NCBI GenBank assembly: GCA_020437875.1 | Contig: JAGQVR010000139.1 | Coordinates: forward strand, 1-7,391 | Direction: 5' to 3' | Source: Flavobacteriales bacterium | Lineage (GTDB): Bacteria; Bacteroidota; Bacteroidia; Flavobacteriales_F; PHOS-HE28 | Length of the DNA: 7,391 nucleotides | In this document: piece by piece, positions 1 through 5,625 of the stretch | How positions within the stretch are numbered: position 1 is the stretch's first letter | Layout of the letters: each line of letters opens with the position of its first letter | Made by a program: the position numbers and the translations under genes | The notes under the pieces: model-generated | Told to the model about the DNA's origin: nothing | The model's database searches: none | The model's input: only the letters and a program-made list of their open reading frames with translations

Positions 1-380
1 ATGTGCCCGCCGCCGCCAGCTATTTCGAGTCCTTCGCGCTGGAGCGTGCGGACGACGCCGTGCTTCGTCTGCAGTACGCCTTCCCGATCGGTCGTGTTCT
101 CCTTCAGCCCGGACTCCTGGGCATCCTGCATATGGGCAAGGACAGTCGTCTGGAGGACACGGGCGATGCCTCCCTCGTTCACTACCAGCCCCTCGAAAGG
201 CGCGAGATCGATGGGTCAGAAGGATTGACGCTCAACCTGACCGCGGACGCGCGCTACAAGATCAATGAGACCTGGATGTTGGAAGCTTCCTACGGTTCCC
301 CGTTGATCACGCGTTCGGTGCGGCCGGATGGATTGACGCGGAGCATGGTGCTGAACCTCGGTGTGCGCGTGATGTTCTGA
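1..380 (+). CDS. Outer-membrane beta-barrel protein, C-terminal fragment (5' end outside window)
   Basis: Only the last 125 or so codons are present. The reading frame is open from base 3 to the TGA at 378-380, and the true start lies upstream of the window. The visible part shows alternating polar and hydrophobic residues typical of antiparallel membrane strands (for example LTLNLTADARYKI, WMLEASYGSPL, SMVLNLGVRVMF). The chain ends in phenylalanine, the usual C-terminal residue recognised by the BAM machinery for outer-membrane proteins. There is no sign of a T9SS sorting domain. From this I infer an integral outer-membrane protein, but the missing N-terminal part prevents assignment to a family or substrate. 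The overlapping frame-1 reading at the window edge is Ser/Arg/Pro-rich and lacks any family character. Confidence is high that this frame codes and moderate for the barrel call. Confidence 0.72.
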   Translation, partial: VPAAASYFESFALERADDAVLRLQYAFPIGRVLLQPGLLGILHMGKDSRLEDTGDASLVHYQPLERREIDGSEGLTLNLTADARYKINETWMLEASYGSPLITRSVRPDGLTRSMVLNLGVRVMF

Positions 381-413
381 GGGCTGAACCCGTGCACAAG
401 CTGGACCGATCCG

Positions 414-435
414 CGTTCGGAACGAACTAAGTTCG
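414..435 (+). promoter_or_regulatory. Overlapping palindromes and candidate -7 element upstream of the yciH-like gene
   Basis: Two perfect short palindromes abut and overlap by two bases. CGTTC-G-GAACG is at 414-424 and CGAACT-A-AGTTCG at 423-435. The second contains TAAGTTCG (428-435), which resembles the Bacteroidota -7 motif TAnnTTTG with C for the third T. The block sits 20 bases before the ATG at 455. Read as DNA it looks like a repressor site covering a promoter; read as RNA it could form two tiny hairpins ending the upstream gene, but no T-run follows. No clear -33 element is visible. The function is inferred from symmetry and position only. Confidence 0.35.
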
Positions 436-454
436 CACATCCAACAAGGCAACG

Positions 455-787
455 ATGAAGAAACGTCCACCCAGCGGCATGGGCGGCCTGGTATACAGCA
501 CCAACAAGGGCCTGAGCACGGCCCGGGAACCTGCCACCCTGCCACCGCAGCAGCAGGACCTCCGCATCCACCTGGACCGGTTGAAGGGCAACAAGGAGGT
601 TACGCGCATCGTTGGATTCGTGGGCAAGCCAGCTGACCTGGACGACCTTGGCCGCGCGCTGAAGAGCAAGTGCGGCGTGGGCGGCAACACGAAGGATGGC
701 GTCATCCTTCTACAAGGCGATCATCGGGATAAGGTCCTCCTATTCCTCGGCGAGAAAGGTTACAGGGCGAAGAAGGCGGGCGGATGA
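455..787 (+). CDS. yciH: SUI1/eIF1-family translation initiation factor homologue (YciH-like)
   Basis: This 110-residue protein belongs to the SUI1/eIF1 family, whose archaeal and eukaryotic members bind the small ribosomal subunit and enforce accurate start-codon selection. The bacterial homologues (YciH) are the same size but their role is less settled. The first 35 or so residues are a low-complexity basic and polar extension. The SUI1 fold follows from about residue 40 with the family's hallmark stretches: a Lys-rich strand leading to LKSKCGVGGNTKDG (about 70-83), then LQGDHRDKVLLFL (about 86-98), and a GYRAKKAGG ending. The CGxGG loop and QGDHR motif are intact. I chose the ATG at 455 because MKKRP is the usual type of N-terminus for this family. 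The DUF1905 gene begins 31 bases after the stop on the same strand, suggesting co-transcription. A palindromic, promoter-like block lies just upstream. Confidence 0.92.
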   Translation: MKKRPPSGMGGLVYSTNKGLSTAREPATLPPQQQDLRIHLDRLKGNKEVTRIVGFVGKPADLDDLGRALKSKCGVGGNTKDGVILLQGDHRDKVLLFLGEKGYRAKKAGG

Positions 788-818
788 TCAGTTGTTTCGG
801 GGCCTACCAAGTGATGGT

Positions 819-1322
819 ATGAAGAAGTCAGGCAAGGTCCACCGATTCACCGCACCGATGGAGCGCATGGCGGGGCGCTTCGCCTGGCACTACGTCGAAT
901 TCCCGCACGATGTCCCAGTGTTGTGCGGCAAGCGCGGCGAGGTGCGCGTGAAGTGCGTGATCAACGGTGTGCCGGTGGACCGTGTGTTGATGCCCACGAA
1001 GAGCGGGGTCCACATCATCGTGCTGGGCGGTGAACTGCGCCGGAAGGCAGGTATCAAGAAGCCCGGCGATCCAGTGACCATCGAACTCTGGTTGGACCCG
1101 GAACCTGACCGCATCGACATCCCGGAGGACCTGGCCGAGACCCTGGACTTCATGCCCGAAGTGAAGGCGCTGTGGGACAAACTCCTTCCCGGTGTGAAGC
1201 GGAACATGTGCTATTGGGTGCGCACCGGAAAGACAGCACCCACAAGGGCCAAACGCATCGCCGAGCTGATCCGAAGGATCGAGAACCGCGAATTCGAACG
1301 CGGTAGGAAGCAGAGCCGCTAA
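819..1322 (+). CDS. DUF1905 and YdeI/OmpD-associated domain protein
   Basis: The 167-residue product has two parts known to occur together. The first is a DUF1905 beta-domain (about residues 8-92; HRFTAPMERMAGRFAW, VRVKCVINGVPVDRVLMP, GVHIIVLGGELRRKAGIKKPG). The second is a helical YdeI/OmpD-associated domain (about 98-160; EDLAETLDFMPEVKALWDKL, then the conserved TxPTRAKRIAELIRRI type end). Proteins with the second domain have been named for bacteriocin protection or OmpD association, but the biochemical role of this two-domain form is not established. I therefore make no functional claim. There is no signal peptide or membrane segment, so it is probably cytosolic. The frame is open further upstream to 696, but that portion overlaps the YciH-like gene and is Arg/Ser-rich. 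ATG at 819 gives the family-like MKKSGKVHRF start. A 5-bp inverted repeat (805-809/815-819) touches this start codon. The gene ends 4 bp from the convergent neighbour's stop. Confidence 0.88.
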   Translation: MKKSGKVHRFTAPMERMAGRFAWHYVEFPHDVPVLCGKRGEVRVKCVINGVPVDRVLMPTKSGVHIIVLGGELRRKAGIKKPGDPVTIELWLDPEPDRIDIPEDLAETLDFMPEVKALWDKLLPGVKRNMCYWVRTGKTAPTRAKRIAELIRRIENREFERGRKQSR

Positions 1323-1326
1323 GGTG

Positions 1327-2007
1327 CTAGGGCAGACCGCACCAATAGGAGGCCTTCTCCTCGTCGAGCCGGTTCAGCAATGGGAGTTCCATGCCCGGTG
1401 AGATCAGCAGGAGGTCATAGGCATCCACCGGGGTGAGGAAGCTGGTCCCCTCCTTGGTGACCTCGTAATTCAGGTGCTGATCGTTGATGCGATCAGGGCG
1501 CGGCTTCACCAGCCCTTCCCGCAGCAGTCCTCCCTCGCCCACGCCGGTGCGCTTCGTGAAGGAGCGTATATCCATGTACCCCTGCATCAGGTATTGGCGC
1601 AGGACATCGGCACGTTTCACCCGCCAGTTGTCACGGCCGGCGTTCATCCGCATCTCCTCCACCGCCATGAACTGGGCCTGGGTGGGTTCGGCATAGGTCT
1701 CCTTGAAGGGGGCCTGCGGCGCAGGATCGTTCTTCAGCTCCAGGAAGAGCGGAGCGCTCTTGCCGGGCCGCACGAGGACCAGCTCCTTGTCCGGGATGTA
1801 CAGTAGGAAGCTCTCCCCCTTCTCCGTGGGTACATATCCATGGTAGCGCTGGAACTCGCTCCATTCCTCCCGCTTCCGCACCAGCCCGCAGCGGACCAAG
1901 GGCCCCAAGGAAGCGTGACGGCCCAGGAAATCGCTCAGTTCCTCATACCCTTGCTCCCGCGACCGTTGTATGCGGCTCCAGCGGGCTTCGAACACCTGTG
2001 CGGACAT
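1327..2007 (-). CDS. Hypothetical protein with two tandem winged-helix-like repeats
   Basis: I do not recognise a named family for this 226-residue protein. It has no signal peptide or membrane segment, so it should be cytosolic. Hand alignment shows an internal duplication: about residues 19-91 match about 142-214. Both copies begin with QGY. Each then has a helix pair ending in (L/V)xxxGLV, a strand-turn-strand with Y-x-x-T-x-x-G-x-SFL, and a PG-containing strand followed by PL. Roughly a third of aligned positions are identical. The pattern 'LxxxGLV ... YxxTxxGxxFL' resembles the recognition helix and wing of winged-helix DNA-binding proteins, so a pseudo-dimeric regulator is a reasonable guess, not a demonstrated function. 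A 50-residue linker with acidic and proline-rich parts separates the copies. A 16-bp palindrome lies 37 bases upstream of the start codon. The stop is 4 bp from that of the DUF1905 gene. Confidence 0.8.
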   Translation of the reverse strand: MSAQVFEARWSRIQRSREQGYEELSDFLGRHASLGPLVRCGLVRKREEWSEFQRYHGYVPTEKGESFLLYIPDKELVLVRPGKSAPLFLELKNDPAPQAPFKETYAEPTQAQFMAVEEMRMNAGRDNWRVKRADVLRQYLMQGYMDIRSFTKRTGVGEGGLLREGLVKPRPDRINDQHLNYEVTKEGTSFLTPVDAYDLLLISPGMELPLLNRLDEEKASYWCGLP

Positions 2008-2043
2008 GGTGCCAAGATCCGGCGGGAAGAAAGCCGTGCCTTG

Positions 2044-2059
2044 ACCCCGACATCGGGGT
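2044..2059 (-). promoter_or_regulatory. Perfect 16-bp palindrome, candidate operator for the 226-residue protein gene
   Basis: ACCCCGA-CA-TCGGGGT is a perfect inverted repeat with 7-bp arms and a 2-bp centre, lying 37-52 bases upstream of the minus-strand start at 2007. A weak -7-like motif (GATCTTGG on the minus strand, 2012-2019) lies between it and the start. The tight 2-base centre argues against an RNA terminator hairpin and favours a DNA-binding site for a dimeric or tandem-domain regulator. No T-run follows on either strand. It is the most prominent signal in the 192-bp gap 2008-2199. Confidence 0.4.
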
Positions 2060-2143
2060 TACCAACAAGCCCTTGTTCCGACCGTGTGCCTAACGCCTGA
2101 AAGCCGCCATGGGCAAGGGTTCCGAGTGGATCACGGACGATTC

Positions 2144-2187
2144 CCGGATCGGCTGGAATCTATCAACAAGCGATGTGTGGGATCCGG
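2144..2187. repeat. Spaced 7-bp inverted repeat downstream of the lamin-tail gene
   Basis: CCGGATC (2144-2150) and GATCCGG (2181-2187) are exact reverse complements separated by 30 bases. They lie 13-56 bases beyond the stop of the lamin-tail gene. The loop is long and no T-run accompanies it, so any role as a terminator is doubtful; chance is possible for a repeat of this length. Confidence 0.2.
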
Positions 2188-2199
2188 CTCCGCGACAGC

Positions 2200-3054
2200 T
2201 CACGGCAGGACCACCCGGCGTACCCAACGCTGGTCCCCAGCCACGACCTGCACCAGGAGCAGGGGGCCGTGGTCCGCCACGTCCATGGTCCAAGTGGCTG
2301 AAGCGGTCACACCCAGATCACGGGTCGCCACCAAGGCACCATCCGCACGGTACACGTTCACGAGGGTCGGCGCGGCGGTGCGTTGGTCAAGACGAAAGGT
2401 CAAGCGCTCGCCGGAAGCATCCGTGGTCATCAGGAAGGGTGCTGCGCCGGGTATGGGAACCAACCCGGTGCTCAACGCGCAGTTCACCGGATCGATCATG
2501 TTCGCTTCACCGGGCGTGGGGCAGCCGATCACGAAGTCCGCATCGTTGTCATCGGTATCGGCTCCATCCGGCCAGCGGCACAGGCTCAGACCATCCTGCG
2601 CGTTGGTGTCCTCGGCCGTGGTGCCCGTCCCTTCCGTATAACCCGGCACACTGCCGCCATAGCTCAATTGGTCGTATACGAAGCCATCGGTCGTGGAGAC
2701 CAGGGCGATGGCATCCGGCGATCCGTTCTGGATGAGGTTGGTGGCAGGCGTTGCCGCATGGTCACAGTTCACCGTGATCGATTGGTTCGCACAGATCACG
2801 AAATAGTCGCCGGGCTCGAGCGCCGGCCAGGACGAGCTTTCGATGGTGCGGTATTCCGCTGCACCGCCGTTATTCCCATTGATCATCACCACCCTGAGGT
2901 ACTGCAGTGGAAAGGCTGAGCTACCGATGTTCTTGATCTCGAGATACTCCGCGTTGTCCGTCCCTATCTGGTCATAGTCGACCTCATTGATCACGACTTG
3001 GGCGTGCATCAGTTGCGACAGGAGTAAAAAGGCGAGCGTAAGGGTCCGGGTCAT
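2200..3054 (-). CDS. Secreted lamin-tail-domain protein with probable T9SS C-terminal sorting region
   Basis: The 284-residue product starts with a signal peptide (about residues 1-19, MTRTLTLAFLLLSQLMHAQ). A lamin-tail domain (LTD) follows at about 20-170. Its opening VVINEVDYDQIGTDNAEYLE is the family signature, and the domain closes with the usual RWPDGADTDDNDADF and CPTPGEAN phrases. LTDs in bacteria are extracellular immunoglobulin-like domains, often on nucleases or surface proteins, but no nuclease domain is present here. The last 70 or so residues (LTFRLDQRT ... VNVYRADGALVATRD ... LLVQVVAGDQRWVRRVVLP) have the layout of a type-A T9SS sorting domain, so secretion to the cell surface or medium is likely. 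A TTG at 3075 would add 7 residues; I prefer the ATG at 3054 because it starts the signal peptide. Cysteine pairs fit an oxidising location. It is transcribed divergently from the small lipoprotein gene. Confidence 0.88.
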   Translation of the reverse strand: MTRTLTLAFLLLSQLMHAQVVINEVDYDQIGTDNAEYLEIKNIGSSAFPLQYLRVVMINGNNGGAAEYRTIESSSWPALEPGDYFVICANQSITVNCDHAATPATNLIQNGSPDAIALVSTTDGFVYDQLSYGGSVPGYTEGTGTTAEDTNAQDGLSLCRWPDGADTDDNDADFVIGCPTPGEANMIDPVNCALSTGLVPIPGAAPFLMTTDASGERLTFRLDQRTAAPTLVNVYRADGALVATRDLGVTASATWTMDVADHGPLLLVQVVAGDQRWVRRVVLP

Positions 3055-3071
3055 GAGCGTGGTATGAGGAA

Positions 3072-3079
3072 GCAAGTTA
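3072..3079 (-). promoter_or_regulatory. Candidate -7 element of the lamin-tail gene
   Basis: TAACTTGC on the minus strand resembles the Bacteroidota -7 motif TAnnTTTG, lacking one T. It is 17 bases before the ATG at 3054, within the 99-bp divergent gap shared with the lipoprotein gene. No TTTG -33 element is visible at the expected spacing. Confidence 0.28.
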
Positions 3080-3141
3080 CGATGACCTGCTCCTGCCCGA
3101 TAGCGCCCGGACCACCGGCTGAAAGCTGACCGGAAGTGGCC

Positions 3142-3149
3142 TACCTTGT
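3142..3149 (+). promoter_or_regulatory. Candidate -7 element of the small lipoprotein gene
   Basis: TACCTTGT resembles TAnnTTTG with one T missing. It ends only 4 bases before the ATG at 3154, so a transcript starting at the usual distance would have almost no leader. No clear -33 box is seen upstream. Confidence 0.3.
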
Positions 3150-3153
3150 GGGA

Positions 3154-3381
3154 ATGAAGAAGCCCCTCACCCTCGTATGCAGCCTCGCGATCCTTTCATT
3201 CGCCTGCGGTGGTCAAGCCGAAAGCCACGAGTCCCCACAAGCGCCACCCGCGGAGACCGCCACGCAGGAGCAGAGCGGCACGAGCATCAGCATCGGCCAG
3301 GATGGTGTGAATGTCGAAAGCGACAAGGTGGACATCAACATCTCGAGCGATTCGGGCAAGGTGGAGGTGAAGACCCCCTGA
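3154..3381 (+). CDS. Small putative lipoprotein
   Basis: This 75-residue protein has a short basic start (MKKP), a hydrophobic core, and a cysteine at residue 18 in the context ILSFAC-GG. This is a lipoprotein signal with a loose lipobox (Ser rather than Leu at -3). The mature part first has a Pro/Ala/Glu/Gln-rich linker (about 22-46). It then has a beta-like stretch with repeating valines and isoleucines and small loops (ISIGQDGVNVESDKVDINI, SSDSGKVEVKTP). I know of no named domain; such short lipoproteins with G-x-V-x-V repeats are common in Bacteroidota and of unknown role. The frame is open back to a GTG at 3136, but ATG 3154 gives the proper signal peptide. A possible hairpin lies downstream at 3399-3424. 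Alternative: a soluble periplasmic peptide if the lipobox is not used. Confidence 0.78.
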   Translation: MKKPLTLVCSLAILSFACGGQAESHESPQAPPAETATQEQSGTSISIGQDGVNVESDKVDINISSDSGKVEVKTP

Positions 3382-3398
3382 GGTGATCCACCCTTGGC

Positions 3399-3424
3399 CC
3401 GTCCGATCTTTTCGGTCCGGACGG
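3399..3424 (+). terminator. Possible terminator hairpin after the small lipoprotein gene
   Basis: CCGTCCG (3399-3405) pairs exactly with CGGACGG (3418-3424) across a 12-base loop, starting 18 bases after the lipoprotein stop. No T-run follows, so it is either a weak or factor-assisted terminator or an incidental structure. Confidence 0.35.
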
Positions 3425-3517
3425 TAGCATGCCCGTGGGTACAACGGCTATTCAGCCCGCCGCTTGGGTGCTCCATGCCGTACCGGCTTTGGCACCATTA
3501 TTGCATTTAATTGGCTG

Positions 3518-4255
3518 ATGAACAGCTACTTGACCCTATTCCTCGTCCTATTCCTCCATCTCTTTTCCCAGCCCTTGCATGCGCAGGACCACGTGTACGA
3601 CGACCTGCTGGTGTTATACGTGGACGAGGACTACGAGAAGTGCATCTGGAAGGCGGGCCGGTACATGGAGAAGGACGATACACGGCGGGATGCGTTACCC
3701 TACCTGTACGCGAGCATGTGCTACCACGAGATGAGCAAAATGGACAAGTACACCGCGGATCCGGAATACAAGAACGCCCACCGGGACGCCCTGAAGTACG
3801 CGGTCAAGTTCCGGAAGAAGGACAAGACGAACGAGTTCGTGAACAACTACGAGGACTATTGGACGGAGTTGAACACCACGGCGATGGGCGCCGGACTGGC
3901 ACACCTGGAGCTCGGCGAATTCAGCAAGGCCAAACGTGAGTTCGACCGGATGACGGGTTACCAGCCGGAGAACGCAGGAGCCTGGCAGATGCTGGCCCTT
4001 ACGCAGTTGAAGATGCGGCTGGCACGCGACGCGGCGGAAAGCATGAAGTCATTCCATGAAGCATATGCCGCGATCCCGGACATCAGCCGGTTACCGGTGG
4101 ACCAGAAGCGCATCCTGCGGGAGAGCTTGATCCGCTACGCGGATCACCTGGCGGAAGCAGGTATGCGCGATTCCGCCCGCACGGTCGTCGGACTGGGCGT
4201 GGACTACTTCAGTGAGAACCCGGAGTACAAGGCGCTGGTGAAGGACCTGAACTGA
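3518..4255 (+). CDS. Periplasmic TPR-like repeat protein
   Basis: The 245-residue product has a classic cleavable signal peptide (residues 1-23, very hydrophobic core, ending in LHAQ) and no later membrane segment, so it is probably periplasmic. The rest is almost all helical with TPR-like helix pairs. One lies at about 27-70 (LYVDEDYEKCIWKAGRYMEKD, then PYLYASMCYHEMSKMDKY). The best is at about 121-154 (AGLAHLELGEFSKAKREFDR, then QPENA), with further pairs at 155-185 and 205-238. The block ALKYAVKFRKKDK (about 91-103) is a charged segment that I associate with a family widespread in Flavobacteriales; that link is from memory and unverified. TPR repeats usually act as protein-binding scaffolds; the partner is unknown. 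The frame extends upstream to 3464, but ATG 3518 begins the signal peptide. The T9SS cargo gene follows 95 bp later on the same strand, with a strong hairpin between. Confidence 0.85.
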   Translation: MNSYLTLFLVLFLHLFSQPLHAQDHVYDDLLVLYVDEDYEKCIWKAGRYMEKDDTRRDALPYLYASMCYHEMSKMDKYTADPEYKNAHRDALKYAVKFRKKDKTNEFVNNYEDYWTELNTTAMGAGLAHLELGEFSKAKREFDRMTGYQPENAGAWQMLALTQLKMRLARDAAESMKSFHEAYAAIPDISRLPVDQKRILRESLIRYADHLAEAGMRDSARTVVGLGVDYFSENPEYKALVKDLN

Positions 4256-4302
4256 TCTCATCGCCCTGACCGGCAACACGTGGAGAATTAAGGATCGTGT
4301 AA

Positions 4303-4325
4303 CCGGCCGACCACGGTCATGCCGG
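4303..4325 (+). promoter_or_regulatory. Two-tier hairpin/palindrome between the TPR and T9SS cargo genes
   Basis: CCGGC (4303-4307) pairs with GCCGG (4321-4325). Inside, GACC (4309-4312) pairs with GGTC (4315-4318) around AC, giving nine base pairs with a small internal bulge. It begins 48 bases after the TPR stop and ends 26 bases before the next ATG. It could be a terminator without a T-run. Alternatively it could be an operator, since it covers roughly the -33 region implied by the -7-like motif at 4336-4343. Confidence 0.38.
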
Positions 4326-4335
4326 CGCCGATGAT

Positions 4336-4343
4336 GAACTTTG
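4336..4343 (+). promoter_or_regulatory. Candidate -7 element of the T9SS cargo gene
   Basis: GAACTTTG matches TAnnTTTG at all defined positions except the first. It ends 7 bases before the ATG at 4351, placing the expected transcript start at or very near the start codon. A TTTG at the -33 position is lacking. Confidence 0.38.
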
Positions 4344-4350
4344 CAGGGTC

Positions 4351-5595
4351 ATGCGTGGCCTCGTGCTCATCACCCTGCTTGCGCTCGCGTCCATCGCCGG
4401 TGGCCAGGTGTCGATAACGACGGGATCCTACCTGCAGGACTTCGGGACGACGGACATCATTTCATGGACCAACAATGTGACCTATCCGGGGTGGTATCGC
4501 TCGACCGGCACATTCGCCGGGCACCAGAACATCACCACTGCTGCACCCTCCAACACGGGTGGGTTCTACACGTACGAGTGCAACGGGAACAATGATCAGA
4601 AGATCGGGTCCCGTGCCAGCGGAAGTGCGGCATTGATCCGCTACGGCGTGGTCTTCCGCAACCAGACCGGTTATCCCATCTACAGCATGCGGGTGAGCTA
4701 CCGGGGCTACCAGCTATCCCTTGCCGAGAACGGAAGCACGGTGAACACCATCACGGTGGACTATGTCGTATCGGCCGCACTTCCCGCGATCACCGCAGGT
4801 TCCAGCGCGAGCGTACCGGCTCTGGACTTCGTACAGATCATGAACAGCACGACCGCGGGTTCCAACCAGATCACCGGTTATCCATGCGACCAGTATCGGG
4901 ACATCAGTTCCTGCGTGGCCTTCGCCACGGCCGTGCCGAACAATTACTACATCCTGCTGCGCTGGACCGACATCGATGACTCGTGGAACGACCACCACAT
5001 GGCCATCGACGATCTGCAGGTCGATTTCGACCTCACCGGAACGGCCTGCAGCATGACCCTGCCGATCGAACTCCTGTCCTTCACTGCCGAGCCGGAGGGC
5101 GATGGTGTCCGACTTGATTGGAGCACGGCCTCAGAGCGTGACAACGAGGCCTTCGTGGTGCTTCGCGGCAGTGTACCTGGCGACCTCCGTCCGATCCTCC
5201 AGCAGCGGGGCGCCGGTACACATGAAGGCCTTCTGCGCTATACCGACTTCGACGGTGATCCCCTGACCGGTGTCTCCTACTACCAGCTCCAGCAGATCGA
5301 TGGGGACGGCAGTACGAGTTGGTCCGAGCTGGTGGCGGTGGATATCAGAACCAGCACGAACGGCTTGTTGATCATGCCACGCTCCATCGGTCCGGACCAC
5401 TTCGTCTTGACGACCGGTTGGGACGGTCCCTTCCAAGTGGATGTGTATGATCAGGTCGGTCGGCAGGTCCTCGAGCCCATCACATCCGGCACGGGACAAG
5501 AGCTCGATCTTACACAGGTTCCAGAAGGGGTCTACCTCATCGTCGTTCGCAGTGGGGATCGCATGCTGAGCGGACGCGTGATCGTGGGTCATTGA
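4351..5595 (+). CDS. Secreted protein with T9SS C-terminal sorting domain
   Basis: The 414-residue product has a signal peptide (about 1-19, ending AGGQ). A beta-rich domain follows at about 20-232 (start SITTGSYLQDFGTTD; YSMRVSYRGYQLS; YYILLRWTDIDDSWNDHHMAIDDLQV). This resembles the N-terminal jelly-roll-like module seen in many secreted Bacteroidota proteins; its WxDxDDxxxDHxxAIDDL stretch could bind metal or sugar, but I see no catalytic triad. Residues 237-332 form the common connector opening with LPIELLSFTA and DGVRLDWSTASERDNEAFVV and closing with SYYQLQQIDGDGSTSWSE. The last 80 or so residues are a type-A T9SS sorting domain (VDVYDQVGRQV, then PEGVYLIVVRSGDRMLSGRVIV). It should be exported by Sec, then T9SS, and be surface-bound or released. 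ATG 4351 begins the signal peptide. The gene converges on the deaminase gene with an 18-bp gap. The substrate or role is unknown. Confidence 0.9.
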   Translation: MRGLVLITLLALASIAGGQVSITTGSYLQDFGTTDIISWTNNVTYPGWYRSTGTFAGHQNITTAAPSNTGGFYTYECNGNNDQKIGSRASGSAALIRYGVVFRNQTGYPIYSMRVSYRGYQLSLAENGSTVNTITVDYVVSAALPAITAGSSASVPALDFVQIMNSTTAGSNQITGYPCDQYRDISSCVAFATAVPNNYYILLRWTDIDDSWNDHHMAIDDLQVDFDLTGTACSMTLPIELLSFTAEPEGDGVRLDWSTASERDNEAFVVLRGSVPGDLRPILQQRGAGTHEGLLRYTDFDGDPLTGVSYYQLQQIDGDGSTSWSELVAVDIRTSTNGLLIMPRSIGPDHFVLTTGWDGPFQVDVYDQVGRQVLEPITSGTGQELDLTQVPEGVYLIVVRSGDRMLSGRVIVGH

Positions 5596-5625
5596 GCCTG
5601 GGTTCCGCGCCGTTCAATGATCCGC
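5584..5625. terminator. Stem containing both stop codons of a convergent gene pair
   Basis: The left arm (5584-5597) and right arm (5612-5625) can pair over 14 positions in the plus-strand RNA, three of them G-U, around a 14-base loop. The core TCATTGA/TCAATGA is perfect and contains the TGA of the T9SS cargo gene (5593-5595) and the complement of the deaminase gene's TGA (5614-5616). On the minus-strand RNA the G-U pairs become mismatches, so the stem is weaker there. It may serve as a shared bidirectional terminator, although no T-run is present. Confidence 0.42.

Noticed and set aside
374..389. GTTC/GAAC inverted repeat across the first gene's stop codon
   Set aside because: Only four base pairs around an 8-base loop, which is expected by chance and too weak for a terminator.
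696..818. Upstream extension of the DUF1905 gene to an earlier ATG
   Set aside because: It overlaps the YciH-like gene in another frame and adds an Arg/Ser-rich stretch unlike the family; ATG 819 gives the expected N-terminus.
2109..2735. Long plus-strand open frame (208 codons) opposite the lamin-tail gene
   Set aside because: The translation is dominated by Arg, Pro, His and Ser with no domain or signal. It is a GC-rich antisense shadow of a clearly real secreted protein.
5131..5592. Minus-strand open frame (153 codons) opposite the T9SS sorting domain
   Set aside because: The plus strand encodes the connector and sorting domain with recognisable motifs; the antisense reading shows none.
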